From positions 83,368 to 97,161 of the forward strand of contig CAMPET010000074.1 in the NCBI GenBank assembly GCA_946803715.1: a DNA stretch of 13,794 nucleotides, given 5' to 3'. Each line of letters opens with the position of its first letter. Position 1 is the first letter of the stretch. The DNA comes from Beroe ovata (Eukaryota > Ctenophora > Nuda > Beroida > Beroidae). Shown piece after piece: positions 1-8,930 of this stretch. The position numbers were made by a program, and so were the translations under genes. Under the pieces are notes generated by a model that was not told the DNA's origin, ran no database searches, and worked only from the letters and a program-made list of their open reading frames with translations.

Positions 1-17
1 ACACACACACACACACA
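1..17. repeat. (AC)n microsatellite at the left window edge
   Basis: Uninterrupted AC dinucleotides start at the first base. The window also ends in an AC run, which suggests the contig was cut or collapsed in microsatellites at both ends. The true repeat length is therefore unknown. Confidence 0.95.
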
Positions 18-903
18 TCATGAATAGCTGTGTGTCGTGTTGTTGTACACTCCAGAGAGCTAGTGATCTCTGCTTCATATTTTGAATTCGATGGTATATA
101 GCCAAATACTCGCCATGTATCACATCTGCAGGTCTTTACCCACGATATTGTTATGCCTGCAGCAGATTTGCTCTGTGTTTCATATTGTCGTGATACCACC
201 CTCTTCTCTCACTACTGTCACGACCATATTATGGGTTTGTGTGTGTGTGAGTGTGTTTGCGTGTTCTGTGTAGCCTGTGACGTGTGTGTCTGTGTTTCTG
301 CGTGTCTCTGTGTGTTTTTCACATCATGATTCATGATACCCATCATGGTTCGCGTCTGTGGTACTGGTTGAGAATCCACTCATCCTTGTTTGGTGCACTT
401 TATGATGACGTTTTTCCCGATGAAGAGTTATAACTGCTCAATATTCTCGGTAGTTTGGGTTTGCTCCAATGATTCTGAATAATCACCGTCATTATCCCTA
501 TTTAAATCACCAATCAACGCGCTCATATATAGTTTTCAAGCTAATATTGCAGTAACAACATCTTATTATAATTATTGTCTCAAATTTGCATTTTATGTAA
601 CTCTCCACAACTCTGTCCTTGAAGTTGAAGCACGGAAATTATGTGTTAAGTTGATGCTCAATATAATTGTGTAGCTTAGATGTGTAATTATCGAAAAGCT
701 TCATTTTTAACAACTACTCTCATTCCTTGCGCCGTATAATTAACTCGACAAAATATACTGGGATTCCAGCTGTTCGAACAGCTGTAGTCTAGACTCAGAT
801 GGAGGAGAATAATGTTTAGAACTGTCTGAAGTTGTTGTTACCTTTCGCTGAGAATGAGACAATTTGCAATTTTTTCGTTTTTATATTATTTCCTTGTTTT
901 TGA
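18..903. other. Gene-poor stretch with a TG-rich tract
   Basis: I see no supported gene here. From about 233 to 317 the top strand is a degenerate TG-rich tract with interruptions such as GAG, GCG and TCT. From about 323 to 350 there are several ATCATGAT/CATCATG words. The rest is AT-rich with scattered stops in all frames. The short open frame at 82-273 runs through the TG tract and ends inside low-complexity sequence, so I do not call it coding. Confidence 0.6.
767..784. repeat. Perfect 18-bp palindrome with two CAGCTG E-boxes
   Basis: The sequence reads CAGCTGTTC followed directly by GAACAGCTG, which is its exact reverse complement. Each end carries a CAGCTG E-box, the class bound by MyoD/AP-4-type bHLH proteins. 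There is no spacer, and symmetry stops at 766/785. Function is inferred only. Confidence 0.85.
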
Positions 904-1200
904 GTTATACTCATGCCAAATATGGATCCTGGGGGACGAATGTTATGTCCGATGATTTTAAAGGAGACCACTTCCCTATAATCCGATTTACCGTTAGGTA
1001 CCTGATATAGGAATCTATGGCGAAGGATTCCTTGTGATGATCCATTTCTGACACTTGTTTTTGTATATCCATTGAGATGAGCTCTGTCGATCTGTGGTGG
1101 AATACAGGTTCACACAATATTTCGGTTCAAGCTCTGGCATCACTACCAGAGACCACGCCCATCTGAGGGACATCTTCATTCATCTATCATTTGCATAATA
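904..1200. other. Region of overlapping open frames, possible exon or old element fragment
   Basis: Several frames are open here on both strands. On the minus strand, 1117-911 has no stop for 68 codons and contains an acceptor-like CCACCACAG and a donor-like CAG|GTACCT. On the plus strand, a frame through about 920-1010 contains the residues GDHFPI. That resembles the (S)DHFPI motif near the end of LINE-type APE endonucleases, but the expected neighbouring tryptophan spacing and following residues are not seen. I cannot choose a strand, and chance is a fair explanation. Confidence 0.2.
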
Positions 1201-2603
1201 CAGCATCGTTATAGTATAAGATCTAGCCCCCTACTACTACTATAACAGTGCAATCTATTGTCACCCACATTAAGACACACATATATTGCCTCTCACATGA
1301 TTAATTAACTAAGCATTATGACCATGTGTTTGAATTATCTCACACGTGAACACGTTATAACAGTATTTATCACTCCCCATAATGTGATAATTGACCACTC
1401 GTGCTTGTGGCCCCTTGCATAGATCACACATATAGATCACTCATTCGTGGAGCTTATTTGCCGACATGATTTAGTGTGATATGACCAGTAAACTGTGTGA
1501 TAGCCAAGTACCTGCGTGAACGCTTACTCTGTCTGCAGCTGTGTTGAATATTCGCTGCGTATAAAAATTGCAAGAAATTCTTGAAATTGTCCCATTGTCC
1601 ATGTTTTGCATTGTCCATGTTCTGCATTTTCTTGAGTTTGCCATTGATCAGGATCATGATAAAGTTTATCTCATCCTTACCACATTTTTTCACATTTCTT
1701 AGGTATGACTATTCCGAGTGTATGCAAATGACCGATAAACTTCTCTATGGTCAATGGTCGTGTGTGCAATATGTTATAGATGCGATATATGTTCTCATTA
1801 ATCAGCCACACATCTGATTTTCGTGACTAAGCAAGTTTCATAGTAGTGAGATAAACCTTGGTAGTTTGATATTCATTCACGTAGCAACCCCACCCCTCTA
1901 CCATTATAAATGTGTTCGTGTGGTGGTGGATGTTGAACACATGGTGTATCTGACGCTCTGTGTTCCTGAAGAAAACTTTCAAATAATCGCATTTTATCCT
2001 TGTAAGCTTGTAGGGATTCATTTAGAACAATTTTTAGGAGGTCAAAATGTGGGACGCCACTCAAATTAATCAATGCAAATTATACGGCTAAAGCCCTACT
2101 ACCTACAATCATTTCAATGTAAGCCGCGGCACTAGCGCTGAATTTGATCCATGCTTCAAATTCTTATCATGGGCGATATGGAATATTTACTGAGCTATGT
2201 CTCATCACAGATTATAGTAAGACTTGCCATGTTGACCTCCCTATACCCCTTCTCCAAGATGCTTGAGCTTTAATCAGTTAATTATCTGCTTTTCTCGCAC
2301 TGTAAGATAAGTTTAATATTATCGTTGTAAAACACCATATAATTTGATTCTCATCAAAGAATACCAGTACCTACTAATCAAGATTGTTGCTTTATAACAC
2401 CAGCTCCCGACTCACAGAACACGATTATTCCCTACTGGTACGGATATGTGATATGATTGAATTGGTTGTGCTAGAGTGTGTACTTTAATAAACCACATAC
2501 AGTTTCACCGTGTCTTGAAGCATTTTCCGCAGTTTTTATATTGTTTTGCGCTCGCGTATTCATTATTCAACTTCTGTTAATTGTACCCTGTGTTTTATCC
2601 AAT
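1201..2603. other. Non-coding stretch, no gene recognised
   Basis: This is AT-rich sequence with short open frames on both strands but no frame with coding character and matching splice sites. It contains a CACGTG E-box at 1343-1348 and a 16-bp tandem duplication at 1593-1624. Open frames at 1866-2069 (plus) and 1827-2073 (minus) overlap each other and have no supporting splice signals, so they are treated as chance. Confidence 0.55.
1593..1624. repeat. 16-bp tandem duplication
   Basis: Two adjacent copies of CATTGTCCATGTTYTG lie head to tail (1593-1608 and 1609-1624) and differ at one base. This is a minimal tandem repeat, probably from slippage. Confidence 0.8.
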
Positions 2604-3046
2604 GCAGGCATTCATACGTCACACTGTCACAGTCATGCAGGGGTGACAGCAACAGCATGCTATTGCTATGACGAATTTGCAACGTTTCGTCACAGACACC
2701 TGACCTGACAAACCGGTGTCAGTGCATTCCATAGCTAGCATTCCTACGTCACGGTCATGCAGTGGTGTCAGCGCATTCCATAGCAAGCATTCCTTCGTCA
2801 CGGTCATGCAGTGGTGTCAGCAAGTTGTGACGAATGGGGTACACAATCGTCACACAGGCCTGTTCTGACGTACTGGTGTCAGCGCATTCCATAGCAAGCA
2901 TTCCTTCGTCACGGTCATGCAGTGGTGTCAGCAGGTTGTGACGAATGGGCACTCATTCGTCACACAGGCCTGTTCTGACGTACTGGACACTGGTGTCAGC
3001 GAAATCCATTGCGAGCATACCTACGTCACAGTTATGCAAGTAGTGG
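2604..3046. repeat. Compound minisatellite with A (49 bp) and B (62-68 bp) units
   Basis: Units all begin GGTGTCAG. A-type units continue CGCATTCCATAGCAAGCATT and end CGTCACGGTCATGCAGT; they lie at 2715-2763, 2764-2812 and 2875-2923, with a diverged copy from 2992. B-type units at 2813-2874 and 2924-2991 share TTGTGACGAATGGG and a tail CACACAGGCCTGTTCTGACG. The order is A-A-B-A-B-A'. A degenerate leading segment (2604-2714) has related CGTCAC and TGACGAA words. The second B unit holds an inverted repeat with an 11-bp perfect stem (2937-2947 and 2954-2964) and a 6-nt loop. The first B unit and the leading segment hold weaker versions of the same hairpin. Short open frames here on both strands come from the repeat and are not genes. 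Confidence 0.9.
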
Positions 3047-4239
3047 CAACAACTCGTGGCGAGTGAGCGCGCTTTTCGTTATGGTTTCAACAAATTACAT
3101 GGTCAGCTTGACGGATTGGTTCGATTAAACGCTGGGAAATGTCATTTACGATTTAAATGATTCAGGGTTAACGAAATCTGCAAGAGGCTGAGTGTCTTCT
3201 TAAAATTAATAACCCGGCATTTCATAGTCTGCAATATCCAAAATATTTGCATCGATTTAAACCACATAAAGCTCGGTATACCATTAAACTGTGGATTCAT
3301 TTCAAAATCATCCCACTTGCTCTGTCAGCACTCCAGCGTGGCGTCTACAACTCCATTTCATCATCTGCCGTAGCCACTCCTTCACCTAGAATAATGATGG
3401 AATATAATGAATAGAGGCATTGTTTGTATCATAATAATAGGTGTTACACTCGAATAATCAAACCATGGGGTTACGCAAGTGTAAACAGTAATTATACTGT
3501 CAAGCACAACGCTGTCACTCTAGTAATTTGTTTGACAATTTCAACCCCTCCATGTGAATTTTGTGTGATTCATTCTTTCTCTGTGATTCTTATTCGCCCG
3601 GAATAATTTTTGCTAGATTTTAAAACACCTGAACGTCGATCATTCCTTGATAGAGGTACTTTGTATGTCTAATGTGTGTAGAAATTCGAGCGAAATTGTG
3701 TTTTTAAATGACGTGATGATGGATTCAATGGCTATAGTTCCCTGAAGAGCATTGTAGGTTTTCACTGTGTTTTTTGCCTGTCTTCTGCCAAATTCCATGT
3801 TTTTACTTCTTCGTGTTCATATGTAGCAAGCCACAAAGTTTCAGTCTTGTGAGAAATATAATTGCTCCGTGCCGGCATGTTCAAACCTATTTTAAAACCG
3901 CATCGAATACCCAAGAGTAACTATATAGTAAGCTGTAACAGTAATGAGTAGGTATATCTCTGCTAATTTGCATAAAGTACATGTTCTGTAATCTGCGGCT
4001 ACAACTATCCATGAGAGCTAATTACTATTTCATGGGAGTGGTCGATAAATCCACACACACACACCCACCCATTTACTTCTCTATGGTGTTTAGAACATCG
4101 CACTTCTCACTAATCGGAACTTTGTATTACAAAGTGCCTCCGTTTTGAATTTAATTATCCCATTAGCTTACTTTCATAGAACATACCAATTTAGGATCTG
4201 TTCAAAACTATTGATGATTGAGCAATCTATTCTATAAAA
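3047..4239. other. Upstream region of gene A, no confident gene
   Basis: No supported gene. Two plus-strand frames are open together at 3161-3373 and 3172-3414, neither with a start codon upstream, so they could only be internal or terminal exon sequence or chance. A short ACACAC run followed by CACCCACCC lies near 4052-4071. The sequence just before gene A has a TGA (4219-4221) in frame with its ATG. A TATAAAAA word at 4233-4240 overlaps the ATG itself, so it cannot act as the TATA box for that start codon. Confidence 0.5.
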
Positions 4240-4373
4240 ATGGATATATCTAATTCCGATTTCATTGATAGCATTACTGATAAGATGGAAGGGAGTACAG
4301 AAGAAGATAAGGACTGTGTTTCAGAGATAATGCCACTTGGCCGGAAGATTCCACCTTTAAACCGTCAAGCCAG
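4240..4373 (+). CDS. Gene A, first coding exon (uncharacterised, acidic N-terminus)
   Basis: This is a predicted first coding exon of an unrecognised protein. The ATG at 4240 has A at -3 and G at +4, and an in-frame TGA at 4219 closes the frame upstream. The 44 complete codons begin MDISNSDFIDSITDKM and pass through an acidic stretch (EGSTEEDKD) to a basic end (LGRKIPPLNRQA). The exon ends at a consensus donor, CCAG|GTAATT, with two bases left over (phase 2). These two bases complete an Arg codon when joined to the acceptor at 8209/8210, and the frame stays open to the stop at 9288. No signal peptide or membrane segment is visible. A later ATG at 4285 is an alternative start. The phase agreement supports the call; the protein family is unknown. 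Confidence 0.6.
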
Positions 4374-4784
4374 GTAATTCACTTGTTGCCCTCCCCAGCT
4401 CTAGCGCTCAAAATTACCTTGCCAAATGAATATCATGAGTCAAACTGAATGATGAGTAAGAACTAACTATAGGAAGGAAACTAGACCGTGATATCCCACG
4501 CTCTAGTTAGCAAGTTGCCGGAGAGAAATTCAAGTTTCATCACTTTTTTATTTTCGAGAATGTAAAGCAGTGGCAATGGTGTCATGATCTATCTTGATCA
4601 AAATACTATCGTAATTGCATTTCACCGAGTAATATGCCACCTTTCTGGGCATCAGGGCAAAATCAATTGCAACTACAACTACTTGTTTTTCAATGGTTTC
4701 GTTACATCTGCACCTTAGTAGGAATTACAGTAGTACCTCGTTGTCTGACTCACATCAGTATACCTCAGGCTCACAGAGGGCGGC

Positions 4785-5006
4785 ATCCCCTCTCCTCCAC
4801 CTCAAGTTCCTCTCTTCTTTTTGCTCCGCACTCAGTTCCCCCTCTCCCGGTCCTATCATCTACTGCAATCCCTCCCTTTCCCTCTTATCTATCTTACATC
4901 CCTCCCTACTCCCTCCCTACTCCCCCCTACTCCCCCCTTCTACTCCCCCTAACACCCGGCCCTTCTCCCACTACTCCCCCTTCTCCCACTACCCCCCTTC
5001 TCCCCT
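4785..5006. repeat. Long C/T-rich tract, G-quadruplex-prone on the minus strand
   Basis: More than 200 bases are almost entirely C and T with some A. From about 4900 the tract is a degenerate CCCTACTCC/CTTCTCCCA repeat. The minus strand therefore has many runs of three or more G with short spacers, typical of G-quadruplex or H-DNA formers. It ends directly at the only ambiguous base in the window (N at 5007), so sequencing may have failed there. It could also act as the pyrimidine tract of a 3' splice site for 5008-5097. Confidence 0.8.
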
Positions 5007-5007
5007 N

Positions 5008-5097
5008 GCGATGGAAATGGGGGCACACCAGTCACCCCCCGTGGGACGCAACAAGCGGAGTATGTCCCTCTTCGAGATGTCTGATCAGAAACCCCGG
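5008..5097 (+). CDS. Gene A, possible exon 2 or alternative first exon
   Basis: This 90-base block is followed by a strong donor, CCCCGG|GTAAGT. In the best frame it encodes 30 residues: AMEMGAHQSPPVG, then a basic, Ser-rich patch (RNKRSMSLFEM), then SDQKPR, ending in phase 0. The RxxS spacing resembles basophilic kinase sites, an inference only. If N were A, an AG acceptor would end at 5008, but exon 1 would then enter a frame with a stop. If the N hides a small indel, the good frame can be reached. An ATG at 5011 with A at -3 and G at +4 could instead start a separate first exon. Because the exon ends in phase 0, it fits the 8184 acceptor of the next exon and not the 8210 one. Family unknown. 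Confidence 0.4.
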
Positions 5098-5102
5098 GTA
5101 AG

Positions 5103-5151
5103 TATAATGTACATGTTATGAGGACATGTTATAATGTACATGTTATGAGGA
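5103..5151. repeat. 22-bp direct repeat, 27-bp period, just inside a donor site
   Basis: Two identical 22-base copies (5103-5124 and 5130-5151) of a sequence starting TATAATGTACATG and ending TTATGAGGA are separated by 5 bases. The first starts six bases into the putative intron that follows the GTAAGT donor at 5098. Confidence 0.9.
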
Positions 5152-5384
5152 GGTGGGACGGGGAAAACACTCTTTCTGAGTTTATCGAGAGAGATTTGCC
5201 AAATTTTGTCTCACCTTCTATATGGAGAAAACAGAAAAGAGATACTCCAATTCCAGTCTTCTCTCACATGACTATTGACCGACAGTGTACGACGGACACC
5301 TTCTCAACTGACAAAAACCACACTTTAGTCGATCTTTTTGAATATGAAATTTCAAACAAAAGGGCAATTATGTGCGAATATTGA
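5118..5384 (+). CDS. Orphan open frame of 88 codons, possible exon or remnant
   Basis: The frame is open from an ATG at 5118 to a TGA at 5382-5384. The first codons lie in the 22-bp direct repeat and are unlikely to be real. From about residue 10 (an ATG at 5145) the translation is hydrophilic and mixed in composition, with segments such as ENTLSEFIERDLPNF and SPSIWRKQKRDTPIPVF, rather than low-complexity. I recognise no domain. It lies inside the putative intron after 5097, on the same strand as gene A. Acceptor and donor signals around it are weak. It may be a skipped exon, a decayed insertion or chance. Confidence 0.2.
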   Translation: MRTCYNVHVMRRWDGENTLSEFIERDLPNFVSPSIWRKQKRDTPIPVFSHMTIDRQCTTDTFSTDKNHTLVDLFEYEISNKRAIMCEY

Positions 5385-5703
5385 TGACCATGCATATATA
5401 GCTGTTGCAGATTTGGTACACACAATATTTTAAGGAAGGTTGTTTGACATCAGTGTGTAATGTGTATATATGTCTGTGCCAGCAAGTAATTTCATTGTTT
5501 TCTCCTTCCCACTTCCTTCACACTTCTGCAACACACTTGCCACTAATTTTTCCTGTATATCATTATGCCTTCTACCGGCGTTTTTGTGTGTGTGTGTTTG
5601 GGTATCTCCTCTAGTAAACTAGCTATCCTGTGTAGTAACTGACTTATGTTTGTTACCGACTGTGCTTACCAAGTTATCCCACTATCTCAATTGTCATATT
5701 CTC

Positions 5704-5741
5704 AAGCTAGCCCAAGTGACGGAAGCTAGCCCAAGTGACGG
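5704..5741. repeat. 19-bp perfect tandem duplication
   Basis: Two adjacent identical copies of AAGCTAGCCCAAGTGACGG (5704-5722 and 5723-5741). Confidence 0.95.
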
Positions 5742-6972
5742 ATATCTTCCGTTAGCGATACATTCAGATCTTCACTTAGCATATGGTTGGGCTTAGGGTC
5801 CAGTCTGGTTCGTGGTCCCGTCTGGACTAGGGCCCGAAGCTATGGATAAGTACCCATACTATTTGTCATGGTTAGGACTTAGGACTTCCATACTTCCATG
5901 ACGGAGTCGTGCGGATAACCTGCTCAGAGCGGAACAAGAATAATCCTGTGCTCACTGAAACATTTTAGATATGCACATTATCGTGGTTCAAATGTCTTTT
6001 CCCTTCGTCTCACATGAACATAGGACCTGCAGTTGCCAAATTTTGGGTTGTTCTCGAAAATTTCAGTTACGCATTTGTAAGTGGGGTGTGCACGTCACAT
6101 TATGATGGCGTATAGCACATTCTTATCATGCTTCGGGTTTTCTTTATAACATACTCTTTTACTTTCACCACCAAGACATAGCATTAGCTTTGTGTGAGTA
6201 TGAGTATGTGTGTGTCCGTGTGTCTCAGTGTATGTTTGAGTGGGTATGATATTTGAGCTATCAACTTTCCTTGTTTAGAATAAGAATATTTGTCAAATAC
6301 GTGCTGTTAATCGTCGTTTAGCGAGATATCATTGCACTCCCATGCTACGGAGCTAGCCCGGATAGTCTGATTTCATACCGTTAATTACTCCCATTTTAAC
6401 GATTTGTAACTCTCACTGACGCACGTGCTGTGAAATAGTGACAGAGCTACTCCTTCATAATTATCCTGAAATCTGTCGTCTGTGTCGACAGCTATTATAG
6501 GGCTTTCGAAATAGTCATAGTTTCGCACGGCGGTTAAACATCTTGAATATGTACATTTCGCATAAATATAGAAATATAAAGCTTACTATGATACTACTGA
6601 GCCCGTATGTTATGATTGTGCGTTTATCAGTTGAGTTTCGTATCTCGACTTCGTGTTGGAGTTGCCCTTGTGCCACGTGTATTTGCCCAACTCTTGCATG
6701 GCTTAGTAACTTGTCGATATTATGTTGTAGGAGTATCGTCTGAGGTAGCAGTTGTGAACTATGGGACTACACTTAGTTCGAGTTTTGCTCCTTCATAATA
6801 TATGCCTTCAAAATATTCTAATGTTTGTCAACGCTTTGCTACTTTATATCTGCACGCGGCTATAGTTTCCCACACACTCATAAGGCTATATCATAGCCAG
6901 ATACTTTTATTTTCGTTATAATAGTGAAAAAGTACAATCCATGAGTATTTTCATTAGCTTTGCTCCGGAGTA

Positions 6973-7028
6973 TATTCTTTTGGAAGATATTATTATATTT
7001 TATTCTTTTGGAAGATATAATTATATTT
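6973..7028. repeat. 28-bp tandem duplication
   Basis: Two adjacent 28-base copies beginning TATTCTTTTGGAAGATAT and ending ATTATATTT (6973-7000 and 7001-7028) differ at a single position (T versus A). Confidence 0.9.
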
Positions 7029-7456
7029 TAGACTTGTGTGTTTATTATGCTGGCGTCACGATAATTCCAACTAAAATATCTTCCACGAAGTATGTATTTT
7101 CTAGTTTTCTGAAGTAATTTAGATATCATTCTCTCTCTCGTGTGTATCTGTCAACAAATCTCAACTTGATATATCAGCAGCTTGTGAAAGCTATCATGTT
7201 GTATCTTAAATCTACCAAGATTTATTTCATTTCTCGTGAGTTGACACTTTTCTGCTTGGAATCTTCAGTTAGATTTATTTACCGTGTAGTGTGAGATAAA
7301 CTCTGCAACAGTTTAATATCTATTCCCTTTAAAAAGACATAGTTTAATGCTGTGAATATTGTTTATCGCTGCAAAGTTTTAGCCATGGTGAATCACATGC
7401 AATTGTGATATTATAGTTAAGTGTTTTCACTGTCGCGCAATTTGTCTGGGCACAAT

Positions 7457-7650
7457 TTGTGTGTCTGTATCCATGTCTGTATGTGTTTATGTGTGTCTGT
7501 GTTTGGGTGTACTGTGTCTGTGCGCGCAAGTGTCTGTGTTTCTGTTTGTGTGTGACTTCATCTTTGTCTGTGTGTGTGTTTGGCCGGGTGTGTGTGTGTG
7601 TGTGTGTGTGTGCGTGTGTGTGAGTTTGTGTGTGTTTGTGCGTTTGGGCG
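7457..7650. repeat. Large TG-rich microsatellite tract
   Basis: Nearly 200 bases of TG dinucleotides with interruptions. The purest part, about 13 GT units, lies around 7588-7613. Alternating purine-pyrimidine sequence of this kind can adopt Z-DNA. Open frames on both strands here encode only Cys/Val or His/Thr runs, are products of the repeat, and are not annotated. Confidence 0.95.
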
Positions 7651-8183
7651 TCATCATCATAGTGATACACTCCATACATGAATCAGTGAGGTGGTGCGTT
7701 CTAAACACCATATCAAATTTTAATAAATAGCATACTATATTCTTGTGTCGCAAACTACCACTACAATGCACCCCCTTCGATCAACTTGTATTGAAATAGT
7801 TGGTGCTCTGATATTGCTTCTTGTGCACACTTGAGATCGTCGCATAGTTATGATCCATATCGTTTAGGAATCGAGGAATAATTTCAAATATTCCCAGAAT
7901 TTTGATAAATTTCTTTGTCCAACAATTAATCCAATATTCATTGATGCGTAGATATTGTACAGAATCAAGATATTTCAAAGATCGAAAAACTGTTTCATCC
8001 ATCTGCATCCGAGTTCCCATCCTACTATTCGGAGTCAGTGGTCACCTACTGGAGCTCAGACATTTCCCTCGAGCCAAGTTGAATTTAAAGCCTGCTATCT
8101 TGTGCAGTGACTCCCCAGGTGCAGTGACTCTGAGTGCAGTGAGCCCAAGTGAAAGTGGTTGTAGCTGCTATAGAATATGAGAG
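7651..8183. other. Region before gene A exon 3, with opposed open frames
   Basis: No gene is supported. A minus-strand frame (8020-7781) and a plus-strand frame (about 7869-8180) are both open across the same bases. The plus frame is the same frame as gene A exon 3 but ends in TGA at 8178-8180. A GTGCAGTGA word recurs three times at 8102, 8119 and 8134, giving a small degenerate repeat just upstream of the exon. Confidence 0.45.
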
Positions 8184-8207
8184 ATGGGAAACACATGTGT
8201 TTCCCAT
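8184..8207. repeat. Perfect 24-bp palindrome at the exon 3 acceptor
   Basis: ATGGGAAACACA is followed with no spacer by its exact reverse complement TGTGTTTCCCAT. The right half supplies the pyrimidine tract of the 8209 acceptor. The left half begins exactly where the alternative 8183 acceptor would start the exon. In RNA it could fold into a short hairpin hiding the splice site; this is inference. Confidence 0.9.
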
Positions 8208-8429
8208 AGACACCATCATGGTGCCCTCTTCACCAAGAACAAGGTCCCTGTGAAGCCAGACACTATAGCTGTGGTGCCACTGCAGCGGACCACAGGTCAC
8301 ACCACAGGAAAATCATCCGCGGGAGAATCACCAGTGACGTCACTCCGTCCCCCATCATCTGGGAAGAAGGTTGTCGTCGGGACACGTTCCGAGCCACAGA
8401 TCTTCTCATCACCAAGACGAGACCAACAG
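8184..8429 (+). CDS. Gene A, exon 3 (Ser/Pro/basic, disordered)
   Basis: This internal exon is clearly richer in GC than its flanks. It ends at CAACAG|GTTTGT in phase 0. Two acceptors are possible. AG at 8182-8183 has a poor pyrimidine tract but enters in phase 0. TTTCCCATAG, ending at 8209, is the better signal and enters in phase 2, matching exon 1 exactly. From the second acceptor it encodes 73 full codons: HHHGALFTKNKVPVKPD, then AVVPLQRTTGHTTG, a Ser/Pro-rich stretch, VVVGTRSEPQIF and SSPRRDQQ. The SPRR sequence resembles a proline-directed kinase site. There are no hydrophobic segments or Cys clusters, so it is probably disordered. No family recognised. Confidence 0.6.
8335..8342. promoter_or_regulatory. 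CRE octamer TGACGTCA inside exon 3
   Basis: This is a full palindromic cAMP-response element octamer. It falls within predicted coding sequence, so it may be coincidental. It is one of three perfect copies in the window. Confidence 0.4.
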
Positions 8430-8930
8430 GTTTGTTGAAATTATAACACATTTTCACAATCTCTTTCATAATAAGGGCACTCTTTCATTAGGGTACAGTG
8501 TAAAAAGTGTCACACTTTCTACCAGCTATCATATCCTTCCTATTAGCAACGTAACTTGGGAGTCTATTAACGTTTGGTCAGGGTAACTGTTGCAATGGGA
8601 ACCCTGTAAAGTGGAGACTAGGGGGTGCCGATATACTGCACCTACTATAACAAGAACATTATACTCTGCCAAAGCTATACTTTACGAATTACAATGTATG
8701 TTAAGCTTTAAAATCATATGATTCCCAATTTCTCTGACAAGAATGAGACGCCGATATTATGAATTAAACTCTCATCATGGTGAGGCAGAAATCTTTCGTT
8801 TTACACATCATCAGTGCCTAGCTTTAATCTTGGTTCATATCAAACCACTTACATATCAGCACCATCAACTACTGTTTGTACCTTTTGGCTATACAGTATA
8901 CAAGTATACAATACGCTTGTTTCATACACT
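8430..8930. other. Gene A intron, 5' part
   Basis: This lies between the exon 3 donor and the E-box array. It is AT-rich with no coding block recognised. The plus-strand open frame at 8743-9048 runs into the array and is not considered real. Confidence 0.5.

Larger units (their letters stand above)
5385..7440. other. Intronic or intergenic AT-rich stretch, no gene recognised
   Basis: No coding block with matching splice sites was found. Contents include TG-rich patches near 5585-5604 and 6190-6235, a 19-bp tandem duplication (5704-5741), a 28-bp tandem duplication (6973-7028), CACGTG E-boxes at 6422-6427 and 6674-6679, and a short GTCCAG...CTGGAC inverted repeat near 5798-5827. Short plus-strand open frames at 5405-5614 and 6543-6798 lack support. 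Confidence 0.55.

Noticed and set aside
2604-3046. CRISPR array
   Set aside because: Repeats are 49-68 bp with related bodies and no unique spacers of constant length, no cas genes are nearby, and the context is eukaryotic.
4233-4240. TATA box of gene A
   Set aside because: The TATAAAAA word overlaps the first base of the chosen ATG. It could serve only if translation began at the later ATG at 4285.
4634-5121. Two long proline/serine-rich plus-strand open frames (155 and 142 codons)
   Set aside because: The openness is explained by the C/T-rich tract, which cannot contain stop codons. Only the last 90 bases before the donor at 5097 look like exon sequence.
7344-7771. Open frames rich in His/Thr (minus) and Cys/Val (plus)
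   Set aside because: They are direct translations of the TG/CA microsatellite.
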